Shown here: positions 10,101-19,895 of the stretch, piece after piece | Layout of the letters: every line of letters starts with the position of its first letter | Numbering within the stretch: position 1 is the stretch's first letter | NCBI GenBank assembly: GCA_046349035.1 | Contig: JAXMDC010000003.1 | Span: 310,001 to 374,000 of the forward strand | DNA length: 64,000 nt | Direction of reading: 5' to 3' | DNA from: JAXMDC01 sp046349035 | GTDB lineage: Bacteria; Pseudomonadota; Alphaproteobacteria; Rhizobiales; Kaistiaceae | Translations under genes and position numbers: made by a program | Notes under the pieces: generated by a model | Told to the model about the DNA's origin: nothing | What the model saw: only the letters and a program-made list of their open reading frames with translations | Database searches by the model: none

Positions 10101-11069
10101 GTGTTCCCGACGATGCAGGCTTTCTCCCTCAGCCCGGAAGACCGCGCCAAGCTGATGCTGACCTTGGGGTCGGGTACGCTTGCCGCCGCGACGATGGCGC
10201 TGCGGGGCTACACGTTCAACTGGATGAGCGCGCTGTTGCCGCTGGGTATCTCCGTCGCGCTCGTCGCCGGCGCCGAAATCTATCGCACCACCCGCCCCGA
10301 GCCGCGCTTCTACCTGATGATGCGCGAGACTGCCTGGCTGCTCCTGTTTTCGCCGGTCGCGGCCCTCCTCAGCAACGTCCTTATCACCCTCAATTTCCCC
10401 GGCATGGACGACTGGCTCACCGCATTCGACCGGATGATCGGCTTCGACTGGGGCAGCTACTACGCCTTCTTCACCGGACGGCCGCTGGTCGGGTTCGTTG
10501 CCGCGCTCATCTACATCTCGGTTCTGCCGCAGCTCGCGATCGCCATCATCGTCCTGTCGATGATGGGGCGCGGAGAGCGGGCCAAGGAATTGTCGATGGC
10601 GGCGATGCTCGGCGTGCTGCTCGCCATCGTCATCTCGACGCTGCTGCCGGCCTCCGGTGCGCTGGCCTATTTCCGGCCGGACGAAAGCCTGCTTGCGCAT
10701 CGGCCGATCGTCGACCTCGACTACAAGCAGGCCTACTTCGACCTGCGCGCCGGGCTGATCACGCATTTCGACTTCTACGACCTGCGCGGCCTCATTGCCT
10801 TTCCCTCCTACCACGCGGTGCTGTCGATCCTGATCAGCCTCTCCTTCCGCGGCGTGCCGAAGGTGTTCTGGCCGATCCTTATCCTCAACATTGCGGCGAT
10901 CCTGACGACGCCGGTGGAAGGCGGGCACGACCTCGCCAGTTCTATCGGCGGAACGCTGGTCGGCATTGCTTCGCTGCTTGCGGCAATCATTTGGCGGCGA
11001 GACTTGAACCGCAGGGCAGACCGGCCGGCCACGGGCGCAGAGCGCCCGAGCGACCCGCTCGTCGCGTGA
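10101..11069 (+). CDS. PAP2-family integral membrane protein
   Basis: A 322-aa multi-pass membrane protein of the PAP2 superfamily, in the subgroup that includes inositol-phosphorylceramide synthase-like proteins. Hydrophobic helices are seen at about residues 20-60, 75-100, 125-155, 165-190 and, around the active site, 230-300. The catalytic signatures are AFPSYHAVLS (the S-x-x-H element) and PVEGGHDLASSIGG (the second His and Asp). The C-terminus is a short basic tail. Such enzymes transfer or hydrolyse phospho-head groups of lipids or polyprenyl phosphates. I chose GTG 10101; an in-frame ATG at 10113 is the alternative, and neither has a strong ribosome site. No functional partner is adjacent. 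Confidence 0.82.
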   Translation: MFPTMQAFSLSPEDRAKLMLTLGSGTLAAATMALRGYTFNWMSALLPLGISVALVAGAEIYRTTRPEPRFYLMMRETAWLLLFSPVAALLSNVLITLNFPGMDDWLTAFDRMIGFDWGSYYAFFTGRPLVGFVAALIYISVLPQLAIAIIVLSMMGRGERAKELSMAAMLGVLLAIVISTLLPASGALAYFRPDESLLAHRPIVDLDYKQAYFDLRAGLITHFDFYDLRGLIAFPSYHAVLSILISLSFRGVPKVFWPILILNIAAILTTPVEGGHDLASSIGGTLVGIASLLAAIIWRRDLNRRADRPATGAERPSDPLVA

Positions 11070-11119
11070 TCCGCCACCGATTCACGCAATAGTCCCGAAC
11101 TTTTCGTTGCTCCACCTTT

Positions 11120-11140
11120 ACGAGGCGGCGCGCCGCTCGT
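11120..11140. other. GC-rich inverted repeat after PAP2 gene
   Basis: ACGAG and CTCGT arms flank a GCGGCGCGCCGC core, with one bulged G. It can form a short strong hairpin 50 nt after the PAP2 gene and 48 nt before the alpha-2-macroglobulin start. There is no T-tract, so a terminator role is uncertain. Confidence 0.35.
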
Positions 11141-11187
11141 AACATCCGCTCACTCCGAGGGCGGGCAGCGAGACTGGAGCATCCCCC

Positions 11188-14100
11188 ATGCTGGGCATGG
11201 TACGTTGGGCTGCGCGCATCAGCGCGGCTGCGTTTGCGCTTACCTTTCTTCTAACTCCAGACCTTCTCGCCGCCGACAAGCGGATCATCACCACCAAGAA
11301 CGCCGACTACACCGGCTTCGACTACAATACGCTGAAGGGCGTTACGATGAACGCCTGCCAGCAGGCGTGCACCGCGGACAATAAGTGCGCGGCCTTCACC
11401 TTCAACGAGAAGGCCAACTGGTGCTTTCTCAAGTCCGATTTCGGACCGCTGGCGACAGCACAAAACACGACTGCCGGCCGCGTGGTCGAACTGCCGGTGC
11501 CGCAGCCGACGCTGGAAAAGACTCGCCTCGCCGATATCGCCTTCCTGCCGAGCTCCTATGTCGATGAGGCGCGCCGCCTCGCCGGAGGACTGAAGACCCT
11601 CTTCCCGCCCGGGAATGCCGGCTACCACACGCTGCTGCAAAACGCGGCTCGCGCGCGCAGCGCCGGCAATATCGACGCCGCCGCCAAGGCCTATGGCCAG
11701 GCGCTGGCAGTCTCGGCCGACGACCCGCAGACGTGGCTGCTGTTCGCGGTCGCCAGCCTCGATCGCAAGCCGACCCAGCCGGTCGAGAAGACGACTGCCG
11801 TCAACCAGGCGACCGCCGCGGCAGTGGCCGCATTCCTCCGCGCCGACGGCGTTCCCGAACGGGCCCAAGGCTTGGCGCTGATCGGCAACAGCTTGGCTCG
11901 CCGGGAAGCCTGGAAGGCGTCGATCCGCGCGTACAAGGCCAGCCTCGGGCTGAAGGAAGATGCCGGCGTGCGCGCGGCCTATGAGGTGGTCGCCGCCGAG
12001 CATGGCTTCCGCATCGCCAAGACCGAGGTCGATGCCGATGTCGATGCACCGCGCATCTGCGTCGTCTTCTCCGACCCGCTGCCGAAGGGCCGGCCGGGCC
12101 TCGCCGACTTCGTCACCGTCGAGGGCGGACCGGGCCTCTCGGTCGAGGCGGAGGAGACGCAGATCTGCATCGACGGCGTCAAGCATGGCGGCCGCTACCA
12201 CATTCGCGTGCGGGCCGGCCTTCCCAACACCGAAGGCGACACGATCGCCAAGACCGCCGACCTCAACGTCTTCGTGCGCGACCGCGCGCCATGGGTCGGC
12301 TTCGCCGGCAAGGCTTACGTGCTGCCCGCCGGGGCTGCCGCCTCGATCCCGATCGCTTCGATCAACACCGATAAGGCCGACGCAGTCATCTACCGGATTG
12401 GCGACCGTAACTTGGCCACCGCCGTCCGCGACGGCGTCTTCCTCAGCGAACTCGACGGCGATGCCGCCGAGCAGATCGCCGAGTCCGACGGTGAGAAGGT
12501 CTGGGAAGGCCAGATTCTCATCGAGCCGAAGCTCAACGAGACAGTCACCACCGGTATCCCGATCGGCAAGGCATTGCCGCAGATGAAACCCGGCGCCTAC
12601 GTCATCACCACCCGCCTGCCCGTGACCAAGGCACGCTTCTGGGAGCCCGAGGCGACGCAGTGGTTCGTCGTTTCAGACCTTGGCCTGACCGCCCTCTCCG
12701 GTCATGACGGCGTCCACACGCTGGTGCGGTCTCTGGCGAGCGCGCAGCCGGTCGCCAACGCCACTGTGCGCCTGGTCGCGGTCAACAATGAGGTCCTCGG
12801 GCAGACGCGCACCGACGCGGACGGCCACGCTGTGTTCGCGCCGGGGCTTGCTCGCGGCACGCGCGGCATGGCGCCCCAGCTTATCGTCGTTGAGACCGCG
12901 GCCGGCGACTACGCCTTCCTCGACGTCGCCAAGACCGCCTTCGACCTGACCGATCGTGGCGTCGACGGCCGGCCGGCGCCGGAAGCGCTCGATGTCTTCA
13001 TGAAGACCGAGCGCGGGGTCTATCGTCCGGGCGAAGCCGTCCACGTGACCGCTCTGGTTCGCAACGCCAAGGCGGTGGCAGTCGGCGACCTGCCGCTGAC
13101 GCTGATGGCAGAGCGGCCGGACGGGGTCGAGTTCACCCGCCGCACCCTGAACGACGGCGGCCTCGGCGGCTACAAGTACGAGTTAGCTCTGCCGGGCGAC
13201 GCGATGCGCGGCTCGTGGACCATCCGCCTCTATTCCGACCCGAAGGGTTCGCCAGTCGCCACCACAACTGCATTGGTCGAAGACTTTGTCCCCGAGCGCT
13301 TGGCGTTCGAGATTTCGACCAAGGCGGAGCAGTTCTCGGCGCAGAAGCCTACCGCCATCGATATTGCAGCGCGCTATCTCTACGGCGCCAAGGCACCGGG
13401 CTTAACGGTCGAGGGCGACATCGTGGTGCGTCCCGCCACGCAGCTGAAGGCCTATCCCGGCTATCGCTTCGGGCGCGCCGACGACGATTTCGAGCGGATC
13501 AAGGAGCCGATCGAAGAGAGCGCCGAGACCGACGCCGAGGGCAATGCCACTCTCGACGTGGCGCTCCCGCAGATCAAGCCGACGACCCGGCTTCTCGAGG
13601 CCGAGGCGATCCTTCGCCTCGCCGACCTCGACGGGCGGGCGGTCGAGCGGCGATTGGCGCTGCCGGTGCAGCCGAGCGGGCCACGCATCGGCATCAAGCC
13701 CGGCTTCGACGACAACGCGGCCCCCGAGGGCGGGCCGGCGACCTTTAACCTGATCGAGATCGGCCCGGACGGTAAGCGCGTCGCGGCGCGCGGCGCGACC
13801 TGGACCGTCAATCGGCTGGTGACGACGTATCAATGGTACCGCAACAACGGCACCTGGAGCTACGAGCCGATCACCTCGACCCGGCGCGTCGCCGGCGGGA
13901 CGATCGACATCGGCACCGGCGATCCGGCTAGCATCAGCGCGCCGGTCGACTACGGCCGCTTCCGCCTCGAGGTCACCGTGGCCGGCGCCAACCCGGCCTC
14001 CTCTACCTACGAGTTCAACGCCGGCTGGTATGTCGCCGGCGCCGGCACCGACACCCCGGACGTGCTGGCGGTCGCGCTCGACAAGCCGGCCTACCGGGTC

Positions 14101-16692
14101 GGCGAGACGGCGCGGCTCCGCCTCGACCCGCGCTTTGCCGGCACCGCCCTGGTGATGGTCATCGACGACCGCGTCATCGCCATGAAGGCGGTCGACGTGC
14201 CGGCCAACGGCACTAGCGTCGATCTCCCCGTCACCGACGAGTGGGGGCCCGGCGCCTACGTCACGGCCGCGCTGTACCGGCCGATGAACATCGAGCAGAA
14301 GCAGATGCCGGCGCGGGCGCTCGGCCTCACCTGGGGCAAGGTCGCGCCCGGCGACCGCAACCTCGCGGTAGCGCTTGCCCTGCCGACGGAGTCGCGTCCG
14401 CGCGGTCCGCTCGCCGTACCGGTGTCGATCGGCAACCTCGCGCCGGGCACCGAGGCCTACGTCACCGTGGCGGCGGTCGATGTCGGCATCCTCAACCTCA
14501 CCAACTACAAGCCGCCGGCGCCGGACGAGTGGTATTTCGGCCAGCGCCGCCTCGGCATCGAGATCCGTGACCTCTACGGCCAGCTGATCGACGGCATGCA
14601 GGGCGTGCCGGGCGCGGTGCGCTCGGGCGGCGATGAATCGCCGGCGGCGCTCGGGGCGCCGCCGCCGACCGAGAAGCTCGTCGCCTATCAGAGCGGCATC
14701 GTGCGGGTCGGTCCGGACGGCCGGGCGACTGTCTCCTTCGACATGCCCGACTTCAACGGCACGGTGCGGGTGATGGCGATGGCCTGGTCGCGGGACGGCG
14801 TCGGCCACGCGGTCAAGGACGTGTTCGTGCGCGACCCGGTGGTGGTGGCGGCAGGCCTGCCGCGGTTCCTCCACACCGGCGACACCTCGCGGCTGATGCT
14901 CGACATCAACAACGTCGCCGGCAGCGCCGGAACCTATGCGGTCAGCGTCGCCGCCGACGGTCTCGGCATCGCCACCGCCGACGCCAATCGCAGCATCCGC
15001 CTGGAAGCGGCCGGACGACAGACGGTGAACGTGCCGATCAGCGGCGCGGCTGTCGGCGACCATCCGATCCGGGTGACGCTGACGACGCCGGAGGGCCAGC
15101 AACTCACCAAGGACCTCGTCCTTGGCGTGCGGCCACCGGAGGAGCCGCTGTCGCGAACCAATATCGTCGCGCTCAACGCCGGCCAGCGGCTGACAGTCAA
15201 TGCCGACGCGCTGACCGACATGATCCCCGGCACGACCAACGTGTCGGTGGCGGTCGGCCCGGCCGGGCGGTTCGACCTGCCGGCGCTGCTGGCCGAACTC
15301 GACCGCTATCCCTATGGCTGCGCCGAGCAGATCACCAGCCGCGCCCTGCCGCTCCTCTATCTCAACGACGTTGCGCGCGCGGTCGGCATCGCCGCCGATT
15401 CCGAACTGCGGAAACGCGTGCAGACGGGCATCTCCGGCGTTCTTGCCAAGCAGACCTCGTCGGGTGCGTTCGGCCTCTGGGGGCCGCGCGACGGCGACGA
15501 GGACCTCTGGCTCGATGCCTATGTCACCGACTTCCTGCTGCGCGCCGACCAGGCGGGGTACGAGTTGCCGGCGGTCGGCAAGACGCTGGCCATCGACAAC
15601 CTCGCCAACAAGGTGGCCATCGCCAAGGACTTCACCAACGGCGGCACCGACATCGCCTATGCGTTGTATGTGCTGGCGCGCGCCGGACGGGCGCAGATCG
15701 GCGACCTGCGCTACTACGCGGAGAGCAAGCTCAACGCCTTCGCGACCCCGCTCGCCAAGGCGCAGATCGGGGCGGCACTCGCCCTCTACGGCGACAAGGT
15801 GCGGGCCGAGACCGCCTTCCGCGCTGCGGTGACCGAGGTTCGCGCATCGCGCGCCGATGCCGGCTACCGCGAGGACTACGGCAGCACGCTCCGCGACAGC
15901 GCAGCGATCCTGACGCTGGCCGCCGAGACCGCGCAGAGCAGCGTCGACGTGCGCACACTCGCCGGAGATGTCGCGACGCTCCGCAATGGGCGGCGCTACC
16001 TGTCGACGCAAGAAGAGTCGTGGATGCTGCTGGCGGCGGCCGCGATGATCAAGGATCTGCAGCGGCCCTCGCTGACACTCGACGGCCTGCCGTTCGAGGG
16101 ATCGCTTTTCCGTCGGTTCGACGGCGCGGCGGTTCGCGCGACACCGGTGGTGATCGCCAATGCCGGCAGCCAGGTTGTCGATGCGCTCATCACCGCGAGC
16201 GGCGTGCCGACAGTGGCACCGCCGGCAAGCGGTAACGGCTTCAAGATCGAGCGGGCCTATTTCCGCACCGACGGCAAGCCGGCCAATGTCGCGACCGTCG
16301 GCCAGAACGAGCGCTTCGTGGTGACGGTTACGGTCACCGCCGACCGCGGCGTCGGCGGGCGACTGATGATCGTCGATCCGCTGCCGGCGGGCTTCGAGAT
16401 CGAAAACCCGAACCTTTCGGCGAGCGGCGATACGGCGACGTACGACTGGCTCGACGCCGACACCGAGGTGGCGCACACCGAGGCGCGGACCGACCGCTTC
16501 GTAGCCGCGGTCACACGCTCCAGCGGCGATCCAGTCCAGTTCAAGGTCGCTTACTCGGTGCGGGCGGTATCGCCCGGCAAGTTCGTCGCGCCGGCGGCGA
16601 CCGTCGAGGACATGTACCGGCCGGATCGGCGGGCGCGTTCGGCCTCGGGCAGGGTCGAGGTCGTCGGCACGACGCTGAGGCGGCGCCGATGA
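11188..16692 (+). CDS. yfhM: Bacterial alpha-2-macroglobulin with N-terminal PAN domain
   Basis: A very large (1834 aa) exported protease-trap protein, thought to guard the periplasm against foreign proteases. Residues 1-29 are a signal peptide ending LLAAD without a lipobox Cys, so it is probably soluble rather than a lipoprotein like E. coli YfhM. A PAN/apple-like domain with four cysteines follows (about 40-90), then a TPR-like helical part (about 150-270), then repeated macroglobulin domains. The thioester motif is intact as Y-G-C1378-A-E-Q1381, in the alpha-helical complement-like domain (about 1340-1620). A C-terminal macroglobulin domain follows (about 1680-1830). ATG 11188 has GGAG about 8 nt upstream. 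pbpC begins 15 nt downstream, the usual partner, which may repair peptidoglycan when the wall is breached. Confidence 0.93.
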   Translation: MLGMVRWAARISAAAFALTFLLTPDLLAADKRIITTKNADYTGFDYNTLKGVTMNACQQACTADNKCAAFTFNEKANWCFLKSDFGPLATAQNTTAGRVVELPVPQPTLEKTRLADIAFLPSSYVDEARRLAGGLKTLFPPGNAGYHTLLQNAARARSAGNIDAAAKAYGQALAVSADDPQTWLLFAVASLDRKPTQPVEKTTAVNQATAAAVAAFLRADGVPERAQGLALIGNSLARREAWKASIRAYKASLGLKEDAGVRAAYEVVAAEHGFRIAKTEVDADVDAPRICVVFSDPLPKGRPGLADFVTVEGGPGLSVEAEETQICIDGVKHGGRYHIRVRAGLPNTEGDTIAKTADLNVFVRDRAPWVGFAGKAYVLPAGAAASIPIASINTDKADAVIYRIGDRNLATAVRDGVFLSELDGDAAEQIAESDGEKVWEGQILIEPKLNETVTTGIPIGKALPQMKPGAYVITTRLPVTKARFWEPEATQWFVVSDLGLTALSGHDGVHTLVRSLASAQPVANATVRLVAVNNEVLGQTRTDADGHAVFAPGLARGTRGMAPQLIVVETAAGDYAFLDVAKTAFDLTDRGVDGRPAPEALDVFMKTERGVYRPGEAVHVTALVRNAKAVAVGDLPLTLMAERPDGVEFTRRTLNDGGLGGYKYELALPGDAMRGSWTIRLYSDPKGSPVATTTALVEDFVPERLAFEISTKAEQFSAQKPTAIDIAARYLYGAKAPGLTVEGDIVVRPATQLKAYPGYRFGRADDDFERIKEPIEESAETDAEGNATLDVALPQIKPTTRLLEAEAILRLADLDGRAVERRLALPVQPSGPRIGIKPGFDDNAAPEGGPATFNLIEIGPDGKRVAARGATWTVNRLVTTYQWYRNNGTWSYEPITSTRRVAGGTIDIGTGDPASISAPVDYGRFRLEVTVAGANPASSTYEFNAGWYVAGAGTDTPDVLAVALDKPAYRVGETARLRLDPRFAGTALVMVIDDRVIAMKAVDVPANGTSVDLPVTDEWGPGAYVTAALYRPMNIEQKQMPARALGLTWGKVAPGDRNLAVALALPTESRPRGPLAVPVSIGNLAPGTEAYVTVAAVDVGILNLTNYKPPAPDEWYFGQRRLGIEIRDLYGQLIDGMQGVPGAVRSGGDESPAALGAPPPTEKLVAYQSGIVRVGPDGRATVSFDMPDFNGTVRVMAMAWSRDGVGHAVKDVFVRDPVVVAAGLPRFLHTGDTSRLMLDINNVAGSAGTYAVSVAADGLGIATADANRSIRLEAAGRQTVNVPISGAAVGDHPIRVTLTTPEGQQLTKDLVLGVRPPEEPLSRTNIVALNAGQRLTVNADALTDMIPGTTNVSVAVGPAGRFDLPALLAELDRYPYGCAEQITSRALPLLYLNDVARAVGIAADSELRKRVQTGISGVLAKQTSSGAFGLWGPRDGDEDLWLDAYVTDFLLRADQAGYELPAVGKTLAIDNLANKVAIAKDFTNGGTDIAYALYVLARAGRAQIGDLRYYAESKLNAFATPLAKAQIGAALALYGDKVRAETAFRAAVTEVRASRADAGYREDYGSTLRDSAAILTLAAETAQSSVDVRTLAGDVATLRNGRRYLSTQEESWMLLAAAAMIKDLQRPSLTLDGLPFEGSLFRRFDGAAVRATPVVIANAGSQVVDALITASGVPTVAPPASGNGFKIERAYFRTDGKPANVATVGQNERFVVTVTVTADRGVGGRLMIVDPLPAGFEIENPNLSASGDTATYDWLDADTEVAHTEARTDRFVAAVTRSSGDPVQFKVAYSVRAVSPGKFVAPAATVEDMYRPDRRARSASGRVEVVGTTLRRRR

Positions 16693-16707
16693 CGCTCGCT
16701 CTCACCA

Positions 16708-18810
16708 GTGTCGGCGCGGCAGCGGCCGCGCCGACTGGCGCTTGCCGCTCTCGCGCTCGCCGTCGCCGTTTTCGTCGGCGGCGGCATGCTGGCGGCATTC
16801 GTCGCGCAGATCGAAGCCGGTCTGCCGCCGGTCAAGCGTGCCGCGGAACTGGCGCTCTCGCCGGTCGTGCTCGACCGCAACGGCAAGCTGCTGCGGCCGT
16901 TCACCGTCGATAACGGTCTCTGGCGCCTGCCGGTCACCACCGCCGACGTCGATCCGAAGTTCGTTGCCATGCTGACGGCGTTCGAGGATCGCCGCTTCTT
17001 CTCGCATGGCGGCGTCGACTGGGGCGCGATGGGCCGCGCCGTCGTCCAACTCGTCCGCAGCGGGCGGCCGATCTCGGGCGGCTCGACGCTGACGATGCAG
17101 GTGGCGCGGCTGCTCGAAGGGGTCGAGACGCGCACCGTCGGCAACAAGCTCCGCCAGATGGTGCATGCGGCGGTGCTGGAGCGCTCGCTCAGCAAGGACG
17201 AGATCCTGACGCTTTATCTCACGCTGGCACCCTATGGCGGCAACGTCGAAGGCATCCGTGCCGCCACTCTCGCCTATTTCGGCAAGGAGCCGAACCGCCT
17301 GACATCGGCCGAGGCGGCGCTCTTGGTGGCGCTGCCGCAGGCGCCGGGGCCGCGCCGTCCCGACCGGCCGAAGTCGACGGCGCGCGCCGCCCGCGACCGC
17401 GTCCTCGACCGCATGGTCACCGCAGGTGTCATCGACGCCGAGGAGGCGCTCGCCGCCAAGAGCGACGGCGTGCCGGTGGCGCGCAAAGACTTTCCGATCC
17501 TGGCGGCGCATCTGGCGGAAGCGGCGATTCAGGCGCGGCCGCGCCAGCCGGTGATCCGGCTGGCACTCGACCGCGATCTCCAGGCGCCGCTCGAACGCCT
17601 CGCGGCCAGCCGCGCGGTGGCAGCGGGGCCGAAACTCTCGGTCGCCATCCTCGTCGCCGACCACCAGAGCGGCGCGATCCTGGCTTCGGTCGGCTCGCCC
17701 GGCTTTCTCGCCGACGACCGCAGCGGCTATGTCGACATGACCAAGGCGATCCGTTCGCCGGGTTCGACGCTCAAGCCGCTGATCTACGGGCTCGCCTTCG
17801 AACAGGGCCTCGCCCATCCCGACAGCCTGATCGAGGACCGCCCGACCGCGTTCTCCACCTATGTGCCGGTCAACTTCGACGGCTTTTCGCGCGGCACGGT
17901 CACGGTGCGCGAAGCGCTGCAGCAGTCGCTCAACATTCCGGCCGTCGTCGTCCTCGACGCGATCGGGCCGGCGACGCTGGTGGCGCGGCTGAAGCGGAGC
18001 GGCGCCACGCCGACGCTGCCGGCGATGACCGCGCCCGGCCTTGCCATCGGTCTCGGCGGCGTCGGCATCACCCTTCGCGATCTGGTCGGCGCTTACGCGG
18101 CGATCGCTCGCGGCGGCACGGCGGTACGGCTCGACGACGGCGTAAAGACGCTACCTCCGGCGCCGGAAGCGCCGGCGCCGGTGCTGGACGGTGTCGCCGC
18201 CTGGTATGTCGGCAGCATCCTTTCCGGCGTCGCACCGCCGTCGAACGGCATCCCCGGGCGGATCGCCTATAAGACCGGCACGTCCTACGGCTATCGCGAC
18301 GCCTGGGCGATCGGCTTCGACGGCCGCCATGTCGTCGGCGTCTGGGTCGGCCGGCCGGACGGCGCGCCGGTCCCGGGCCTTGCCGGCTATGTCAATGCCG
18401 CGCCGATCCTGTTCGAGACGTTCGACCGCATCGGCCGGCGGACGGTGCCGCTGAAGGCGGCACCGCCGGGCGCGATCAAGGTCAACTCGACGAACGACCT
18501 GCCGGCGCCGCTCCGCCGTTTCCGCCATCCCAACGAGATGCTGGTGGCGCGCGACCCGGTGCCGGAGATCGCCTTCCCGCCGAATGGGGTCCGCCTCGAT
18601 CTCGGCATGGGTACCGCCAATGCCAGCCCGCTGACGATCAAAGTGCGGAACGGCGCACCGCCATTCACCTACTTCGCCAACGGCGTGCCGATCGGGCGCT
18701 CGGACTTCGGTCGGAGCGAAACCTATGCACCGGATGGACCCGGCTTCGTCACGCTGTCGGTGGTCGACCGGGCTGGCCGCTCGGCACGCGTCACGGTGTT
18801 CGTCGAATAG
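16708..18810 (+). CDS. pbpC: Penicillin-binding protein 1C
   Basis: A bifunctional peptidoglycan glycosyltransferase/transpeptidase, anchored by one N-terminal helix and acting in the periplasm; 700 aa. The GT51 domain shows catalytic Glu93 in FEDRRFFSHGG and the SGGSTLTMQ motif. The transpeptidase domain has S353-x-x-K356 (GSTLK), S407-L-N409 and K522-T-G-T. The last 90 residues match the PbpC-specific C-terminal domain (EIAFPPNGVRLDL onward). The start is GTG 16708; an ATG at 16689 is out of frame. Gene order A2M-pbpC, with 15 nt between, is conserved in many proteobacteria and suggests a joint defence or repair role. Confidence 0.95.
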   Translation: MSARQRPRRLALAALALAVAVFVGGGMLAAFVAQIEAGLPPVKRAAELALSPVVLDRNGKLLRPFTVDNGLWRLPVTTADVDPKFVAMLTAFEDRRFFSHGGVDWGAMGRAVVQLVRSGRPISGGSTLTMQVARLLEGVETRTVGNKLRQMVHAAVLERSLSKDEILTLYLTLAPYGGNVEGIRAATLAYFGKEPNRLTSAEAALLVALPQAPGPRRPDRPKSTARAARDRVLDRMVTAGVIDAEEALAAKSDGVPVARKDFPILAAHLAEAAIQARPRQPVIRLALDRDLQAPLERLAASRAVAAGPKLSVAILVADHQSGAILASVGSPGFLADDRSGYVDMTKAIRSPGSTLKPLIYGLAFEQGLAHPDSLIEDRPTAFSTYVPVNFDGFSRGTVTVREALQQSLNIPAVVVLDAIGPATLVARLKRSGATPTLPAMTAPGLAIGLGGVGITLRDLVGAYAAIARGGTAVRLDDGVKTLPPAPEAPAPVLDGVAAWYVGSILSGVAPPSNGIPGRIAYKTGTSYGYRDAWAIGFDGRHVVGVWVGRPDGAPVPGLAGYVNAAPILFETFDRIGRRTVPLKAAPPGAIKVNSTNDLPAPLRRFRHPNEMLVARDPVPEIAFPPNGVRLDLGMGTANASPLTIKVRNGAPPFTYFANGVPIGRSDFGRSETYAPDGPGFVTLSVVDRAGRSARVTVFVE

Positions 18811-18819
18811 GCAGCGCGG

Positions 18820-19761
18820 TCAGAGGCCGTTGCGGCCGAGTCCGCGGTCGAAGAGGTGCGGCGGCGGGAGGAAGTCGGCGCCGCGGCTAACGAGAAAATC
18901 GAGGAACGAGGCGGCAGAGGGCGAGAGCGTCCGGTCGGAACGGTGGACGACATACCACTGCCGGCGGACGGGGAAACCCTCGACGTCGAGCGCGACCAGG
19001 CGGCCGTCGGTCAACTCGGCCGCGACGGTGTGACCTGAGATCGGGGCGATGCCGAGGCCGGCCATCACGCCCTGCTTGATCGTCTCGTTCGAGCCGAATT
19101 CGATGGTCTGCACGGGCACGTCGGCATCGGCGAAGGCGGCCTCGAAATTGGCGCGCGTGCCCGACCCCTTCTCGCGCAAAAGAAAGCGCTCGCCGATCAG
19201 ATCGGCCTTGGCGACGCGGCGCCGGCGCGCCAAGTGGTGATCAGGGGGCGCAATGATGATCAGCGGGTGCTCGCCAATGCGCGTCGACTGGACGGCGAAG
19301 TCGGCCGGCGGCTGGCCCATAATTGCGAACTCGACCGCGTAGTCGCGAAGGCGCTCGATGATCTCGCCCCGGTTGCCGATGGTCATGCGGATGTCGATGC
19401 CAGGGTGGGTCCGCAGGAACGCGGTGATGATGTAGGGGGCGAAGTACTTGCCTGTGGAAACGACGCCGACGGCAACGGTTCCGCCTTTGAGGCCCTTCAA
19501 GTCGCGGATCGCGTCGGCGCATTCATCGAGCTGGGCCAATACCCGCATGGCTGTGGAGTACACCGCCATTCCTGCGGCCGTGGGTCGCATACCGTCGCGC
19601 GTGCGGTCGAAGAGCCCGACGCCAAGCTCCTCCTCCAGCAGCTTGATCTGACTGGTGATGGCCGGCGTCGTCAGCCGCAATTCGCGGGCGGCGCTGACGA
19701 TTCGCCCGGTTCGGACGATCTCGACAACCGATCGGAGCTGCTTGATCGTAGCGTTCTGCAC
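18820..19761 (-). CDS. cbbR: LysR-type regulator of Calvin cycle genes
   Basis: A 313-aa LysR-type activator. An N-terminal winged helix-turn-helix (about residues 5-65, with SAARELRLTTPAITSQIKLL) is followed by a linker helix and a periplasmic-binding-like effector domain. That domain includes GSNETIKQGVMAGLGIAPIS, a stretch typical of CbbR proteins. It is transcribed divergently from cbbF across a 134-nt AT-richer gap, the classic CbbR arrangement, so it probably activates the cbb operon and represses itself, responding to Calvin cycle metabolites. The start is GTG 19761. It runs toward pbpC and ends 9 nt from it. Confidence 0.92.
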   Translation of the reverse strand: MQNATIKQLRSVVEIVRTGRIVSAARELRLTTPAITSQIKLLEEELGVGLFDRTRDGMRPTAAGMAVYSTAMRVLAQLDECADAIRDLKGLKGGTVAVGVVSTGKYFAPYIITAFLRTHPGIDIRMTIGNRGEIIERLRDYAVEFAIMGQPPADFAVQSTRIGEHPLIIIAPPDHHLARRRRVAKADLIGERFLLREKGSGTRANFEAAFADADVPVQTIEFGSNETIKQGVMAGLGIAPISGHTVAAELTDGRLVALDVEGFPVRRQWYVVHRSDRTLSPSAASFLDFLVSRGADFLPPPHLFDRGLGRNGL

Positions 19762-19895
19762 ACCGGTAGACTAAACAAAATTGATGTCGGTGCAAAGATA
19801 ATTCAATTTCCTTAAGCGTCAAAAGGCGCCAAGGTACTGCGGCCCGCCTTGTTTCGAGCTTAGGGAACCCGCCGCAGCAGGTCTGGGAGGACGCG
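19762..19895. promoter_or_regulatory. cbb control region with candidate CbbR half-sites
   Basis: 134-nt gap between divergent cbbR and cbbF. Two matches to the LysR/CbbR half-site pattern TNA-N7-TNA are visible: TAA-N7-TGA at 19772-19784 and TCA-N7-TAA at 19803-19815. The 19770-19815 segment is much more AT-rich than its surroundings. The pattern is short, and one match in such a stretch could be chance, so the sites are tentative. The cbbF ribosome site GGGAGG lies at 19885-19890. Confidence 0.55.

Noticed and set aside
13402..16476. 1024-codon open frame on the minus strand
   Set aside because: Antisense to the alpha-2-macroglobulin gene. Composition is low-complexity Arg/Gly/Asp with no recognisable domain.
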